Made by a program: the position numbers and the translations under genes
The notes under the pieces: generated by a model
Database searches by the model: none
The model's input: the letters and a program-made list of their open reading frames with translations, nothing else
What the model was told of the DNA's origin: nothing
Part shown: piece after piece, positions 1-10,725 of the stretch
Numbering within the stretch: position 1 is the first letter of the stretch
Layout: the number at the start of each line of letters is the position of its first letter
Origin: Cryptomeria japonica
Taxonomy: Eukaryota > Streptophyta > Pinopsida > Cupressales > Cupressaceae
DNA length: 64,000 bases
Direction of reading: 5' to 3'
NCBI RefSeq assembly: GCF_030272615.1
Contig: NC_081406.1
Location: 168,414,361 to 168,478,360, forward strand

Positions 1-3000
1 AAGAAGGCTCTTATCTCCCGCTTTGATAATTCCAATGAGTGGATTATTGACAGTGGTTGTTCTCACCATATGACTGGTGACCGGAGCAAGTTTCTATCTT
101 TGGAAGAATATGATGGTGGTGTAGTTCATTTTGGCAATGATGCACCATGTATGGTTAAAGGAAAAGGGTCCATCTCTCTGAATGGAAAGAGTAGTGCTGA
201 CAATGTGTATTGGGTTGATGGTCTTAGACAGAACCTTCTGAGTGTTGCCCAGCTGAATGACAGTGGTCTCACTCTGGAATTCAAGAATGGAGTGTGCAGA
301 ATCAAAGGAAAGAATGGTGAAATTATGACTACCGGTATGCAGACCAAAGGTAACCTGTTTCAATTAAATGCTAATAGCAGTACTTTTCTTATGGCAAAGT
401 TTGATGATAGCTGGATATGGCATAGGAGACTCTGCCATATAAACTTTGATAATATTGTGAAGGCCAGTAAGAACAAGGCAGTTAGAGGATTGCCGATGCT
501 GAGCAAACTGGAAAATCCTTTGTTCAGAGAGTGTCAATTGGGGAAAATGTCTTCCTCAACCTTTAAAGGTAAATCTTTCATTGCTGACAACTTGCTTGAT
601 CTTGTGCATACTGATTTGTGTAGTCCTATGAAAACTAGAAGTGTGCAGGGTGATAGGTACTTCATGATTCTCACTGATGATTGCTCAAGAATGATGTGGG
701 TCACATTCTTGAAAGAAAAATCTAAAGCTTTTGTAAAGTTTAAAGCTTTCAGAGCATTAGTGGAGAAGGAAAGTAGTAAAAGGATCAAGTGCCTGAGAAT
801 TGATCAAGGAGGGGAATTCACCTCTGATGAATTCAACAAGTATTGTGAAGAATTTGGCATCAAGAGGCAATTGTCTTCCCCCCAGACTCCATAGTAGAAT
901 GGCCTAGTAGAGAGGAATAACTAGACTGTGGTTGAAGTAGCTAGAACCATGTTGATTCAAGGAAAGGTAGCTCACACCTTTTGGAGAGAAGCGGTGAGCA
1001 CTGCAGTCTACACAATGAATTGGGTACTCATCAAGAAAGGTAAGGATAAAACTCCCTATGGGTATTGGACCGGTAAAACACCTATTGTTAGCTACTTTAG
1101 AGTGTTTGGTAGCAAATGTTACATCAAGAGGAGTGAACACCGAAGCAAGTTTGATGTGAAATGTGATGAGGGAATATTCCTAGGATATTCCACCAAGAGC
1201 AAAGCTCTCAAGTGTTTCAACAATAGGACTCAGAGAATCATGGAGAGAATCAATGTAAGAGTTGATGAAACCTCTGAGAAACTAGAGGAAACCGACAGTG
1301 AGAAAGCTGGAAATCAACCAATTGCAACCTTGTAGGAATCGGTTGTCAGTCAACCATGTACCAGTAACAGTGTTCCTAAACCGATGAATGCTGATGCTGA
1401 TGAAGATGAGGATGAAGAGGAAAAGCAAGAAGAACCTATCAAGACTATTCCTCAGTATGTCAAACTAAATCATGATCCTAAGCAGATCATAGGAGATAAG
1501 GATGCAGGAATCCTTACAAGAAGGAAGATCAAAGAAAACCTATGTATGATCTCTGAATTTGAGCCTAAATCATTCAAAGAGGCACATAAAGATGAAGACT
1601 GGATCAAGGCAACGGAAGAGGAACTTGACTAGATAGAGAAAAATGGTACATGGTCCTTGGTACCTAGACCGGAGCATAAAAATGTCATTGGTACCATATG
1701 GGTTTTCAGAAACAAGCTGAATGAGGATGGCATAGTGATTAGAAACAAAGCCAGATTGGTGTGCAAAGGATATGCCCATGAAGAAGGAGAAGACTATGAA
1801 GAAAATTTTGCTCCTCTGGCCAGATTAGAAGGAGTTCGTATTCTTCTTGCATATGCAGCTTTTAAAGGTCTCAAGGTATATCAAATGGATGTAAAATCTG
1901 CATTCCTAAATGGTGTACTTGAAGAGGAGGTGTATATAGAGCAACCAGATGGGTTCTCCCTATCTGAAGACAATGATCTAAAGCCTTATATGGTCTAAAG
2001 CAAGCACCTAGAGCTTGGTATGAACGTTTGCATTCACATCTTGTGAAGTTTGGATTTGAGAGAACAAGTGAAGATAGCAATATCTACTTGAAGTTTGAAG
2101 GAGATCAGATCTTGATCTGTGAGGTTTTTGTTGATGACATTATCTTTGGTGGAGATGACAAGATGAGTCATGAGTTTGCTGATGAGATGAAGAAAGAGTT
2201 TGAGATGTCACTCATAGGGGAGATTAAGTTCTTCATTGGACTGCAAAGCCAGTAGATGAATGATGGAATCTTTATCACTCAGTCCAAATATGTCAAAGAG
2301 GTGTTGAAGACCTTTGGCATGGAAGATAGCAAACCGGTTGGTACACCAATGGTGACCGGTTGCAAATTATCAAAAGAGGATGATTCAACATTGGTTGATG
2401 AGAAGGAATACCGATCAATGATTGGTAAGTTTCACTATGTAGTGCATAGCAGACCGGATATAGCACATGCAGTTGGCATTACTGTAAGGTTCCAGAAAAG
2501 TCCAAGAGAATTCCACTTGGTTGCAGTCAAGCGGATTCTTAGGTATCTAAAGGGAACTGTTGACTATGGATTGTGGTACCCATACAACAATAATTTCAAC
2601 TTAAAAGTATTCACAGATGCTGATTGGGTAGGTAATGTGGATAAATGGAAGAGCACAACTGGTGGTGCATTCTTTCTCGGTGGTAGACTAGTCTCATGGA
2701 TGAGTAAGAAGCAAAGCTGTATCTCTCAGTCTACAGCGAAAGCGGAGTATGTTGCAGCTTTCATGAACTACACTCAGACAATTTAAATGAAGCATGTATT
2801 AAATGGCTTCAAAGTTCCTGTATCTGAACTGGTAAGTATATTTTGTGATAACACAAGTGCTATTAATATTTCAAAGAATCTGGTTTTACATTCTAGAACC
2901 AAGCATTTTGAGCTTAAGTATCATTTCTTGAGGGAAAAGGTTCAGAATAAAGAGATTGCATTGGAACATTTTTCCAGTAAGCAGCAGTTAGCAGACATAT

Positions 3001-3080
3001 TCACCAAGCCTCTCCCAAAGGCTACATTTGTATATTTAAGAGGTGAATTGGGGGTACTGCCCCTTCAAGAGGTGAACTAA
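1..3080 (+). pseudogene. pol: Copia polyprotein remnant: protease end, integrase, RT, RNase H
   Basis: The reading frame is open from base 1, with the protease motif DSG at 49-57. WHRRLCHINF near 418 starts the pre-integrase finger; its first cysteine is replaced (LFRECQLGK). Integrase follows, with catalytic Asp in HTDL (~608), Asp in RIDQGGEF (~800) and Glu in NGLVERN (~913). Reverse transcriptase covers about 1650-2400, with FVDD at 2127-2138 in place of the usual YVDD, and RNase H covers about 2600-3030 (TDADW, SQSTAKAEY, ADIFTKPL). Premature stops at 892, 895, 922, 1333, 1630 and 2253 are TAG where the family has Gln; 2784 is TAA where Trp is expected. A frameshift lies near 1980-1990. 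The gene would make the enzymes for copying and integrating the element; it is dead. Confidence 0.9.
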
Positions 3081-3330
3081 AAGTATTTGTTCCACATCAG
3101 TCAGGTACTGCATAGTCATTTTTTTTTGTTTTGTTGATTGATGTGTTGAAGGATGCTACTCCTCAGGGGGAGCAACATAATGGACCAAGGAAGCTTGTGC
3201 CTCCACTTTGGCATTGTTGTCAAAGGGGGAGAAGATGTGAAGTGGAGAAGATATCTGCAGTAATTGGGGGGAGAAGATGTGAAGTGGAGAGATATCTTTG
3301 AATATTTCCATCAATGCCAAAGGGGGAGAT
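3081..3330 (+). other. Copia 3' untranslated region with repeated polypurine tracts
   Basis: Non-coding stretch between the polyprotein stop and the LTR. Purine tracts resembling AAAGGGGGAGA occur near 3220, 3265 and at 3319-3329; the last directly abuts the LTR and is the probable plus-strand primer. Extra upstream copies of the tract are known in SIRE/Maximus elements. Confidence 0.7.
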
Positions 3331-4847
3331 TGTTGGCATTATGTGAACCGGTATGAAGACATAATGATACTGTATATTGTCATTGATGTCAATATGTGAT
3401 ATGAAGTGAACCGACATATGTGAGAACTGGTATATATATGCCAAAGTGAAGTAGTATATTTGTTCATGGTGAACCAACATGTCAAGGTGAACTGGCATGT
3501 TGGTATGGGAACCAATACATGGAACCCTTGTGTGACTACCGGTTGGTAGTGTCAGGGTTTCCAGTTGAAGTGCCTCAAGCCTGTGTGACTAAATCGATGA
3601 TCTTTGTGTGATGAGTTAGCATGGTAATGAAGAACATATCATGTTTCCACATAAGCCTTGTGTGCATGAAGGATCTTGCATGAAGAAGACTATCCCTATC
3701 TACCTCGAGAATGTGCGAAGTTTGTAAACGGTGATAACGCATTATGGGTTATCAACCACCATGAAATCGGTGGAAAATGGACGATGGAGAAAGTCTTGAG
3801 ATTGGATCAAGAAGTGTTGCATTTAATGCAGTATGCTCAATGATCAAGATTGAACCGTTTGAATTGCTTAACCTAATAGGTTCATGGTTTAGGGTTTATG
3901 CTTCCGACCTATCTATTTCCTATAAGGTCGATGTTGTGTTTCTTTCTAAAGTTGCTGGCAAAAGTTGTGTGTGTGTATCCAAGAGAAATGATACATGATT
4001 CTTGCTAGACCAGAGGAGAGAAGTGATACCTATAGAGTGTATGTATAGAAGGTGAAGAGGAGCTTAAGCAGATCTGCATTGGCATTGAGTGCTATCATCA
4101 GATCATTGTTATACTTGTTGATCTTTAACCACTTCAACAATTGTGAAATCCCTTAACAGGGTAGCCTTAACCGGTTTGCTGTAAATCCTTTAACAAGGTA
4201 ACTCGAAGCTATTGAGTTAGTGAAATCCTTTAGCTATTGAGTTCTTGAAATCCTCTAACAAGGTAACCTTTAACAAGGTTTAACCCTTAACCAGGTATTC
4301 TAGCCATCCCTTAACTGGGTGATCCCTAACAAGATCGGTTCCTAACATAACCTATTGTAATGTCTCTAAATGGACAAGGCTCCTAACAGAGCGGGCTTCT
4401 AAAGAGTTCAAAAACAGCTTGTGGGTATTCATCCCCACCGTGGTTTTTCCCAGTTGGGTTTCCATGTGAAAAATATGTGTGTCATGTGTGATGCTTTTAT
4501 CTTGTGATGCTTTGTTATTATCTGTCAAGCATGTGATGGTTCTGTGTTTTATGCCTATCAATAAAACATGTTGAATTAGATGTTATTATGTTTTGATGAT
4601 AGATTACTTGTTCATGCATAAGGGTGAAATGGTAGTGTAGTTTTGAGTTGAGTGGAAAGCTAAGTAATTAACTGGTTAATGCTTGTCTCAGTCACTCTTA
4701 GCTTTGCTGGTTGCACTCTGTTTCAAACCGGTATCACTATTTACCAGTCATTTGGAGTGTCTTTTGTCAAACCGGTTTAAGACTGGGTTTTTGTTTGTAC
4801 TGATTCAACCCCCCTCTCAGTACTGATTTGGTACTATTCGTTCATCA
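3331..4847 (+). repeat. Copia 3' LTR, 1517 bp
   Basis: Begins TGTTGGCATT right after the polypurine tract and ends ...GTTCATCA. Near the right end is the CAACCCCCCTCTCAG block often seen at the end of plant copia LTRs. The short open frames inside (for example 3777-3998) have no family features and are not called as genes. The end is inferred from the TG...CA rule and because Ty3 reverse transcriptase sequence starts just after it; no second LTR is available to prove it. Confidence 0.75.
4145..4345 (+). repeat. Degenerate short repeats inside the copia LTR
   Basis: About ten imperfect copies of a 12-15 bp unit (ATCCYTTAACARGGT and shorter forms such as CCTAACAAGG), some joined to a second unit AGCTATTGAGTT. 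Spacing is irregular. Not telomeric: the plant unit CCCTAAA is absent. Confidence 0.65.
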
Positions 4848-6681
4848 TTGAGTTATCATATCTTATCCTTAAAATGAACAAAGGACAAATCCATAGCACA
4901 CTGAAATGCCGCTCCTGTATTGATCAAACCAAATGGCATTCAGTTATAAGCAAACATACCCTAAGGAGTAATAAAGGCAGACTTATGTTGATCACCTTCC
5001 TGAACACTGGTCTGATTGTAACCTAAAAATCCATAGAGCATGGACATCATCTCTCAACTTGAAACTATTTGTAAAATGTGGTCCATGGCTAGTAATGGAT
5101 AGTTATCTTTTAGGCTAGCTTGATTCAGATTTCTAAAATCTACACAGATCCTTATTTCTCCATTTTTCTTCCTAACAGGAACAATATTAGCTATCCATGT
5201 AGATTGATGGATGGGGTATATAATCCTAGCCTTTAACATTTTATCTACCTCCTGAAATATGGCCTTAGCTACTTTAGGATTGAAACTTCTAAGCTTTTGT
5301 TGAAAAGGACTTATTCCAGGTTTCAGAAGAATTTGATGCTAGAATTTTTCATCTCTGAAATTCTTTAGATCATCATAGCACCAAGAGATCACATCCTTGA
5401 TCTCCAGTAGGAGGCTAATGGACCTCTATTTTTCTGCAGGCATACAACATTTTTCCAGATTGATATATTTAGGTTCATCCTCAGTACCAATGTTAATCCT
5501 TTCGTAACCTCCAACATCCTGAACTTTAGGGGATTTGTCACCTTTGCTTTTCTTGTAGGCATCATGATGATTGAACAAAAACTCTAATGAAACCAACCCT
5601 TTAGGGATCTTGTTAGCTTTTAATTGCATAACTCCACCACTCAACTCCTTGGCTCACTCTGGTGAACATTCTTTACATTTTGCATCTAAACCTTCAAAAT
5701 ATGTAGCAACAAACATTTCTACACTTTGCATAAAATTATTAATTTGTTTGTCATTTTCAAAGACCAGCTAGAACTCAAAGTTATCTAGGACACTAGGCTG
5801 ATACACTAACTCTACTCTGTAAATATCATCAACAAATTCAGGATTTGGAACTAGTAAGGAGGCTGAGACGGCTAACAAATCTACTTTTGAATTCAATTCT
5901 CTAGGTATAGCCTCAATGGAGAATGTATCAAAATCTTCTATTTCATCCCAAACTCTATTCCAATAGTGTTTCAACCTTTCATTTTTACATTAAACAACCC
6001 TCTGACCTATTTTACAATCAATACAACATCTCCTTTGATTCGTAGGAGTTTTACTACTAGTCTCTTAGCTTCGGCTAAACCTAACAAAAAAGCCTCATAC
6101 TCAACTGCATTGTTGGTGCTTTTGAATTCCAATTTAAAAGAAAAAAGAATATGATTGCCGAAAGGTGAAATTAACACTACCCCTGCACCTGAGCCTGACA
6201 TTGCACAACTATCGTCAAACTCCATTAACCACATGCTTTCTTCTTCCTTAGACTATGATGGATCTCTCACAACCTCATTTTTGGACAAAATCATGTAGTT
6301 TCAAAATTGGCATTCATGATACAAAATTTGAGCTCTTGGACCATCAGAAGGGAAAACAGTGAATTTAGACTTTGGTTCAGGCTATAGAATGACTCGTTGT
6401 TTTCCAACAGAAATTATGGCTTCAGAATAATCCACTTTAATTTCACCTCCTAAATCTCTACAAAATGTACGACTTAGCAACATGCCATAGCTAGTTAGGA
6501 TGCTGGCTATCAAAATAGTCAACTTAATTCTTTTGTTCGGGTGGGCAGCAAGAACTACCTAGGCATCCTTAATTTTTCCTAATAGAGGAATCTGTTTTGA
6601 ATCCATAGAGTAACATCTGCCAAAATTTTTTGTCAAGGACAACCCTAATGCTTTAGCTACTGCAGAAGGCATTATATTATT
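4848..6681 (-). pseudogene. pol: Ty3/gypsy element H, left piece: protease, archaeal-type RNase H, linker, RT
   Basis: Read from right to left on the - strand. Protease C-terminal half with SNNIMPSAV and DSKQIP (6681 to about 6550). RNase H of the archaeal type follows at about 6240-5770 (MEFDDSC, NNAVEYEAFLLGL, IEAIPRELNSK). A linker with GNIGTEDEPKYI-like text lies at 5644-5426, then RT from about 5240 (WIANIVPVRKKNGEIRICVD) to 4850 (MPFGLINTGAAFQ). The RT is cut just before its catalytic YLDD block by the copia insertion. Protease, then RNase H, then RT is an order I know from Tat-related plant elements; the canonical order has RT first. Many stops and frameshifts. Its gag and protease start lie at 8367-8405, 27146-28390 and 41040-42856 because younger elements split the gene. 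Confidence 0.8.
6677..6681. other. Target site duplication of the type B solo LTR, left copy
   Basis: TTATT here and TTATC at 8367-8371 flank the LTR. Removing the LTR and one copy joins the two halves of the H protease gene in the DSGAS region, confirming the insertion site. Confidence 0.8.
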
Positions 6682-7724
6682 TGATGCTTTGCAAAAAGGA
6701 TTAGAGAATCTATTTGATGGCAACACACACGAGAGTACAAAAAACAAATGTTAGTGTTAGCAACAAAAGATTATCCTAAACAGGCATATCAAGAGAGATA
6801 TTAAGCATGAAATAGAAAGCATATAAACATAGAATAAAATAGCTAATCAAGATGCTCATAGTTGTTCCTCCCTTGTTCCTCTCCTCTCCAAGTCCCAAAT
6901 GAGTGTAGCTCTTAGCTTTTAGCACTAGCCATGGATGCCATATGGAGATTCAAGATGGTTGAATATGATAAGCAAATGCTATGCAAGTGTAGACAATGAT
7001 GCTATGAAAAAGCTCTATGATAATACCTATATAACAACAATACTCTAATGCTTCTTTTTTTTGCTTGAGGACAAGGGTTCTATTTATAGAAGAAATGGGG
7101 AAATGAAGGGTTAAGATTGAGTTATCTTAACAAGGGTTAGGATTGAAAGATATTCAATCCATGTGAGACTTTCAACCCAATCCCATGTTGACAAGTGTCA
7201 CCATGAGGAGGCTTGAGAGGAGAGATAAGGAGCATTAAATGCTTGAGGGGACATGATGGTTACCCTAGTCAAAGAAATAAATGCTTTGAAGAGACACATG
7301 GGTTACATGAGGGTTAAGTTAGGGGTCAAAGTCCTTAACCATGGGTGCAAGTGGAATTAACCATTAATGGTCATGTAAGAGCCATAAGTGGTTTGGAAGA
7401 CTTTAAAGGTTAATTTGTTGAACACAAAAAGCATTAATTGCTTTTCAAAGACTTTGGAGTCTTTGAGAAGTGACTCCAATTTGTTTACGAATGTGACAAT
7501 ATTTAGGGGATGGATTAGGTTAATTAGGAAGGGTTTAGAAGAATCTAGAAGGGGTTTAGGCATGCAAGTGGATTTTGTAGGAAAATGCAAGTGGGAGGAA
7601 TTTTGGTCTTTTCAATTAAAATAAAATCATTTATTTCAATTAAATGGTGTAATTTGCATTTGGATAAATATTCAAATAAATATTAATTTATTTAAATGAG
7701 AAAAAGGAAGATAAAATATTAAAA

Positions 7725-7960
7725 TGCTTGAAGACTTTGAGGGAACCATTAAAGGCTTGAAGACTTTAAGGAAAACCACTAAAGTCTTAAGAAGACTTTA
7801 AGGGAAGCCATTAAGTTTGAATACTTTAAAGCCATCAAGTTTGAAGACTTTAAGGGAAACCATTAAAGGCTTAAGAAGACTATAGAAGGAAGCCATCAAG
7901 TTTGAAAACTTTAAAGCCATCAAGTTTTGAAGACTTTAAGAGAAACCATTAAAGGTTTCA
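7725..7960. repeat. Degenerate tandem repeats inside the type B LTR
   Basis: Five to seven imperfect units built from GAAGACTTTAAGGGAAACC, ATTAAAGGCTT and GCCATCAAGTTT, about 35-45 bp each. The same array is present at 40395-40635 in the other type B LTR. Confidence 0.65.
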
Positions 7961-8018
7961 AGTGGGTGAGGATAAATAGGATTTTAAATAAATAATTTAT
8001 TTAAAATAGTTGTGCAAC

Positions 8019-8040
8019 TTGCATTTGTAGGAAAATGCAA
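8019..8040. other. Hairpin in the type B LTR
   Basis: TTGCATTT, six bases, AAATGCAA: a perfect 8-bp inverted repeat. The same hairpin with the same loop GTAGGA occurs in the type A LTR at 9551-9572. Confidence 0.6.
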
Positions 8041-8366
8041 GTGGGTGGAGGATAAAGGTGATTTAAATAACTGTTAATTTATTTAAATGTGAGAGGTGGG
8101 ATTTTGGGGGATTTAAATAAATATTAATTTATTTAAATGTGAGAGAAGATTTAATTAAACAAATATGATTTATTTATTTAATTAATGGTCTGAATTTGGT
8201 TAAGTGAATTAAATCAAATAAATTGAATAATTTATTTAATTAATAGGAGAAGAGGGTTAAGATGAATTAATTAAATATTAATTTAATTAATTATTAATTG
8301 ATGGTTAAATAATCAAATAAATATTAAATATTCATTTAATTAAGTGGACAGATTTATGTGATTACA

Positions 8367-8405
8367 TTATCAGATGCACCTGAATCTATAATACAATTTT
8401 TTAAT
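8367..8405 (-). pseudogene. Protease active-site fragment of element H
   Basis: On the - strand these 39 bases read as IIDSGASDN, the aspartic protease active site. The rest of the domain is at 6681-6550, beyond the solo LTR. The fragment begins with the TTATC duplication of that LTR and ends with TTAAT, the left target duplication of G1. Identical context at 41040-41078 shows how the sequence looked before G1 arrived. Confidence 0.8.
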
Positions 8406-9851
8406 TGATGCCCTCCTAAATGGCACAAGGTTAGTCTATGATCAAAGAACACAAAACACACAAAACATTAGTGTTAATCAATCTAAAACTAATCTATGAA
8501 GGCATACCAAAAGAGACACTAAAAAGCATGCTAATATATTTAATAAGTAAAACAAAGATTATGAGGCATCTCCAACTGCCTCTTAACATACTCTTAGTTC
8601 CTTCTCCCTTGTTCCTCTCCTCTCCAAGTTCCAAAATAGTGTAGCTCTCAGCACCTTTTTGCACTATGGATGCTTATGGAGGATTGAGATTGTAGTATAG
8701 CTCCAAATATGAAATAAAAAGCTAATACTAATCTATTGATGCTAAAATGATTGATTTTATCAAAAAGACAAGATTTTAGTTATGCTATGCTAAATGCTCT
8801 TTAAAATGTCTATAGTCTAAATGCATACAAGTTTTTAGGATCTGGCTTATGAAGGAATGGGCTCTATTTATAGGAAAAATGGAGCAATGAATGGCCAGGA
8901 TTGAAAGGTTTAATCAAGGGTCCAGCTTGAAAGTTGGAGATCCATGTGCTCAATTGACACCAATGAAATGGTGACAAATGTCAACATAGGGTTGGGTTGA
9001 AAGAAGAGGTTGGAGGCATTAAAGGCCTGAGAAGACCTCATGGTTATCTAAAGGCTAAGGGTCAAGCCTAAATTAAGATTATCCACTGGATTAAGAGTTA
9101 ATCCAAGGATAAACCTTTGTGCAAATGATTAAGAGATAATCATGGTCAAAGCATTAAAGGCTTGATGAGACCCTTGGGTTGGGTAGTGGTTGAGTCAAAA
9201 CAAATGTTTTAACCATGTGGAAGGGTTTGGGTTAACCATTAATGGTTTTTGGAGACTTTGGGGATTAAGTGGTTGAAAGTTGGAAGCCTTCAATGGTTAT
9301 CAAAGACTTTGAGGAATTAAGTGGTTGAAGGTTGAAAGCCTTTAATGGTTATCAAAGACTTTTAGACTTTGAGAAGTGACTCCATTTTGCTTAGGAATGT
9401 GACAATAATTAGGGGATGGATTAGGCTAATTAGGAAGGGGTTGGAAGAATCTAAAAGAGGATTAGATTTTTGCGAGTGGATTTGGTGGGTGAGGGAAAAT
9501 AAGATTTTATTAAAAATAAAAATTTATTTATTTTAATAAATGTGTGCAAGTTGCATTTGTAGGAAAATGCAAGTGGGGTGGGGATAATGATTTAAATAAA
9601 TATTTTATTTAATTTATTTAAAAGAGGAAAAGGGGATTTTAATTAAATAAATAGATTTTATTTATTTAATTGATTGAAATTTGATTTAATGAATTAATTA
9701 AAATAAATTGAATAATTTATTTAATTAATAGAAGAATGTTTGGGGATGAATTAATTAAATATTAATTTAATTAATTGATGGCTAGTGGATTTTTAATCAA
9801 ATAAATACGAAATATTCATTTAATCAAAATGGATAGATTTATGTGACTACA
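8406..9851 (-). repeat. G1 3' LTR (type A)
   Basis: Starts TGATGCCCTCC and ends GTGACTACA on the + strand. Pairs with 25709-27145; the 9-bp length difference is one indel near 8455. TATA box on the - strand at 8865-8872. A 52-bp tandem duplication lies at about 9264-9367 and an 8-bp hairpin at 9551-9572. The promoter-distal right end is AT-rich. Confidence 0.92.
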
Positions 9852-9864
9852 TTTGCCCCTCTTT
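9852..9864 (-). other. G1 polypurine tract
   Basis: On the - strand AAAGAGGGGCAAA directly abuts the 3' LTR start TGTAGTCAC. This is the expected position of the plus-strand primer. Confidence 0.8.
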
Positions 9865-9958
9865 GAGATGGTGTGGTTTATCGCGTCGTTTCAAAGAAAA
9901 AAAAATAGGTGTGAAGAAATGCCCCATAAAATATAAATTTAATGGGTGGTATGCCCCC

Positions 9959-10190
9959 TCGAGAGATGGGCCGAAAAATTTGGAAAAATCGGGCGATCTC
10001 TCGAAAAAGAATGAAAATTGGCAAGGTGATAGAAGAGAAGAAGTTAGGTATACTGGTGAAAAATAGAAGAAATCGGGGGAAACATGGAGAAATGGGGGGC
10101 TCGGGAAGTTCACAAGGACCACGGCGATGAGCGGGGCGAAGTTACGGTGACGACGGGGGGTATAAATAGGGTGAAAGGGGTGAAAATAGG
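9959..10190 (+). promoter_or_regulatory. Probable promoter of the antisense PMD gene
   Basis: TATAAATAGG at 10161-10170 is a textbook plant TATA box on the + strand, about 95 bases before the proposed start codon. Upstream is a perfect inverted repeat TCGAGAGAT (9959-9967) and ATCTCTCGA (9996-10004) with a 28-base spacer. The block is much richer in G+C than the adjacent LTR. Transcription would run towards the PMD gene, opposite to gag-pol. Promoter activity is inference from the motif and its spacing. Confidence 0.6.
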
Positions 10191-10414
10191 ATCATTTGTG
10201 ACCGCGACCAGTTAAAAATGAGAGCTCTGATAGTGACATTTGGAGGAGCAAGGAGGAGCTACGATGCCGATTCCAATCACTGAGCACAGATTCGAGCGAG
10301 TCCGACGGTTCCAATGCCCAGACAACGATGGACCAGCGGTACGCAAATTCAAAAACTTACTTTTCATGCATTTTTGATAGGTTTTTAGCTGAGTCCAAGT
10401 CAAGTCAGAGCAAG

Positions 10415-10725
10415 AGCGCTGGAACTCGGGTTTTGGCGCTTTTGCTCCATAAAATAGCGCTATTGTGCCGCAATGGCGCTATTGTGCTATTGTTTGAGCG
10501 CTTTTGAATTCATTAGCACTTTTGTATGCAAATTGTAGCGCTATTGATTAAGTAGTGCGATTGTAGGGTGAATTGAGCGCTATTGCTATTAAATAGCGCT
10601 ATTGCATAGCTAGTTTAGCGCTTTTGTTGTTGTAGCACTTTTGTATAGCTGTTTGAGCGCTGTGGATAGGGTTGTAGCACTATTGTGTAAAACTAGCGCT
10701 TTTGTAAGTAAAATAGCGCTTTTGC
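10415..10725 (+). repeat. TAGCGCTWTTG iteron array in the PMD gene intron
   Basis: About 16 copies of TAGCGCTWTTG and close variants (AGCACT, GGCGCT, AGTGCG) at irregular intervals of roughly 15-35 bases. The core AGCGCT is palindromic, but the TTG flank gives a direction: all copies point along the + strand, the direction of PMD transcription. A matching array in the same relative orientation lies in the gag-pol leader at 25339-25620. Confidence 0.85.

Larger units (their letters stand above)
1..4847 (+). mobile_element. Ty1/copia LTR retrotransposon, 3' part (SIRE/Maximus-like), decayed
   Basis: The window opens inside the polyprotein of a Ty1/copia element; its 5' LTR and gag lie outside. 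Order on the + strand is protease end, GAG-pre-integrase finger, integrase, reverse transcriptase, RNase H, several polypurine tracts, then one LTR. Integrase before reverse transcriptase is the Ty1/copia order. Repeated purine tracts before an LTR of about 1.5 kb recall the SIRE/Maximus lineage (family knowledge; lineage call is inference). The element sits in the opposite orientation in the reverse transcriptase of the Ty3 remnant that resumes at 4848, so TTGAG at 4848-4852 is the expected right target duplication; the left copy is out of view. Confidence 0.9.
6682..8366 (-). repeat. Solo LTR, type B (1685 bp), in the protease gene of H
   Basis: Starts TGATGCTTTGC and ends TGTGATTACA on the + strand. 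It matches 39355-41039 (also 1685 bp) at about 98% by eye; that copy is the 5' LTR of element G2. Both ends border H protease sequence, so this is a solo LTR. The TATA box reads on the - strand (TATTTATA at 7081-7088), so transcription would run leftwards as in G1 and G2. The right part is very AT-rich with TTTAATTAA-like runs. No gene lies inside; small open frames are chance. Confidence 0.85.

Noticed and set aside
4145-4345. Telomere-like repeats
   Set aside because: Units are CCCTTAAC and AACAAGG forms, not CCCTAAA; no head-to-tail array.
8438-8644. 68-codon + strand frame in the type A LTR, repeated at 25741-25938
   Set aside because: Exists twice only because the LTR does; antisense to LTR transcription, no motif.
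9863-10130. Small + strand frames before the PMD TATA box
   Set aside because: They lie upstream of the predicted transcription start and have no homologous text.
10415-10725. CRISPR-like array
   Set aside because: Repeats are only about 11 bp, spacing is irregular, there are no equal unique spacers, and the DNA is a plant retrotransposon.
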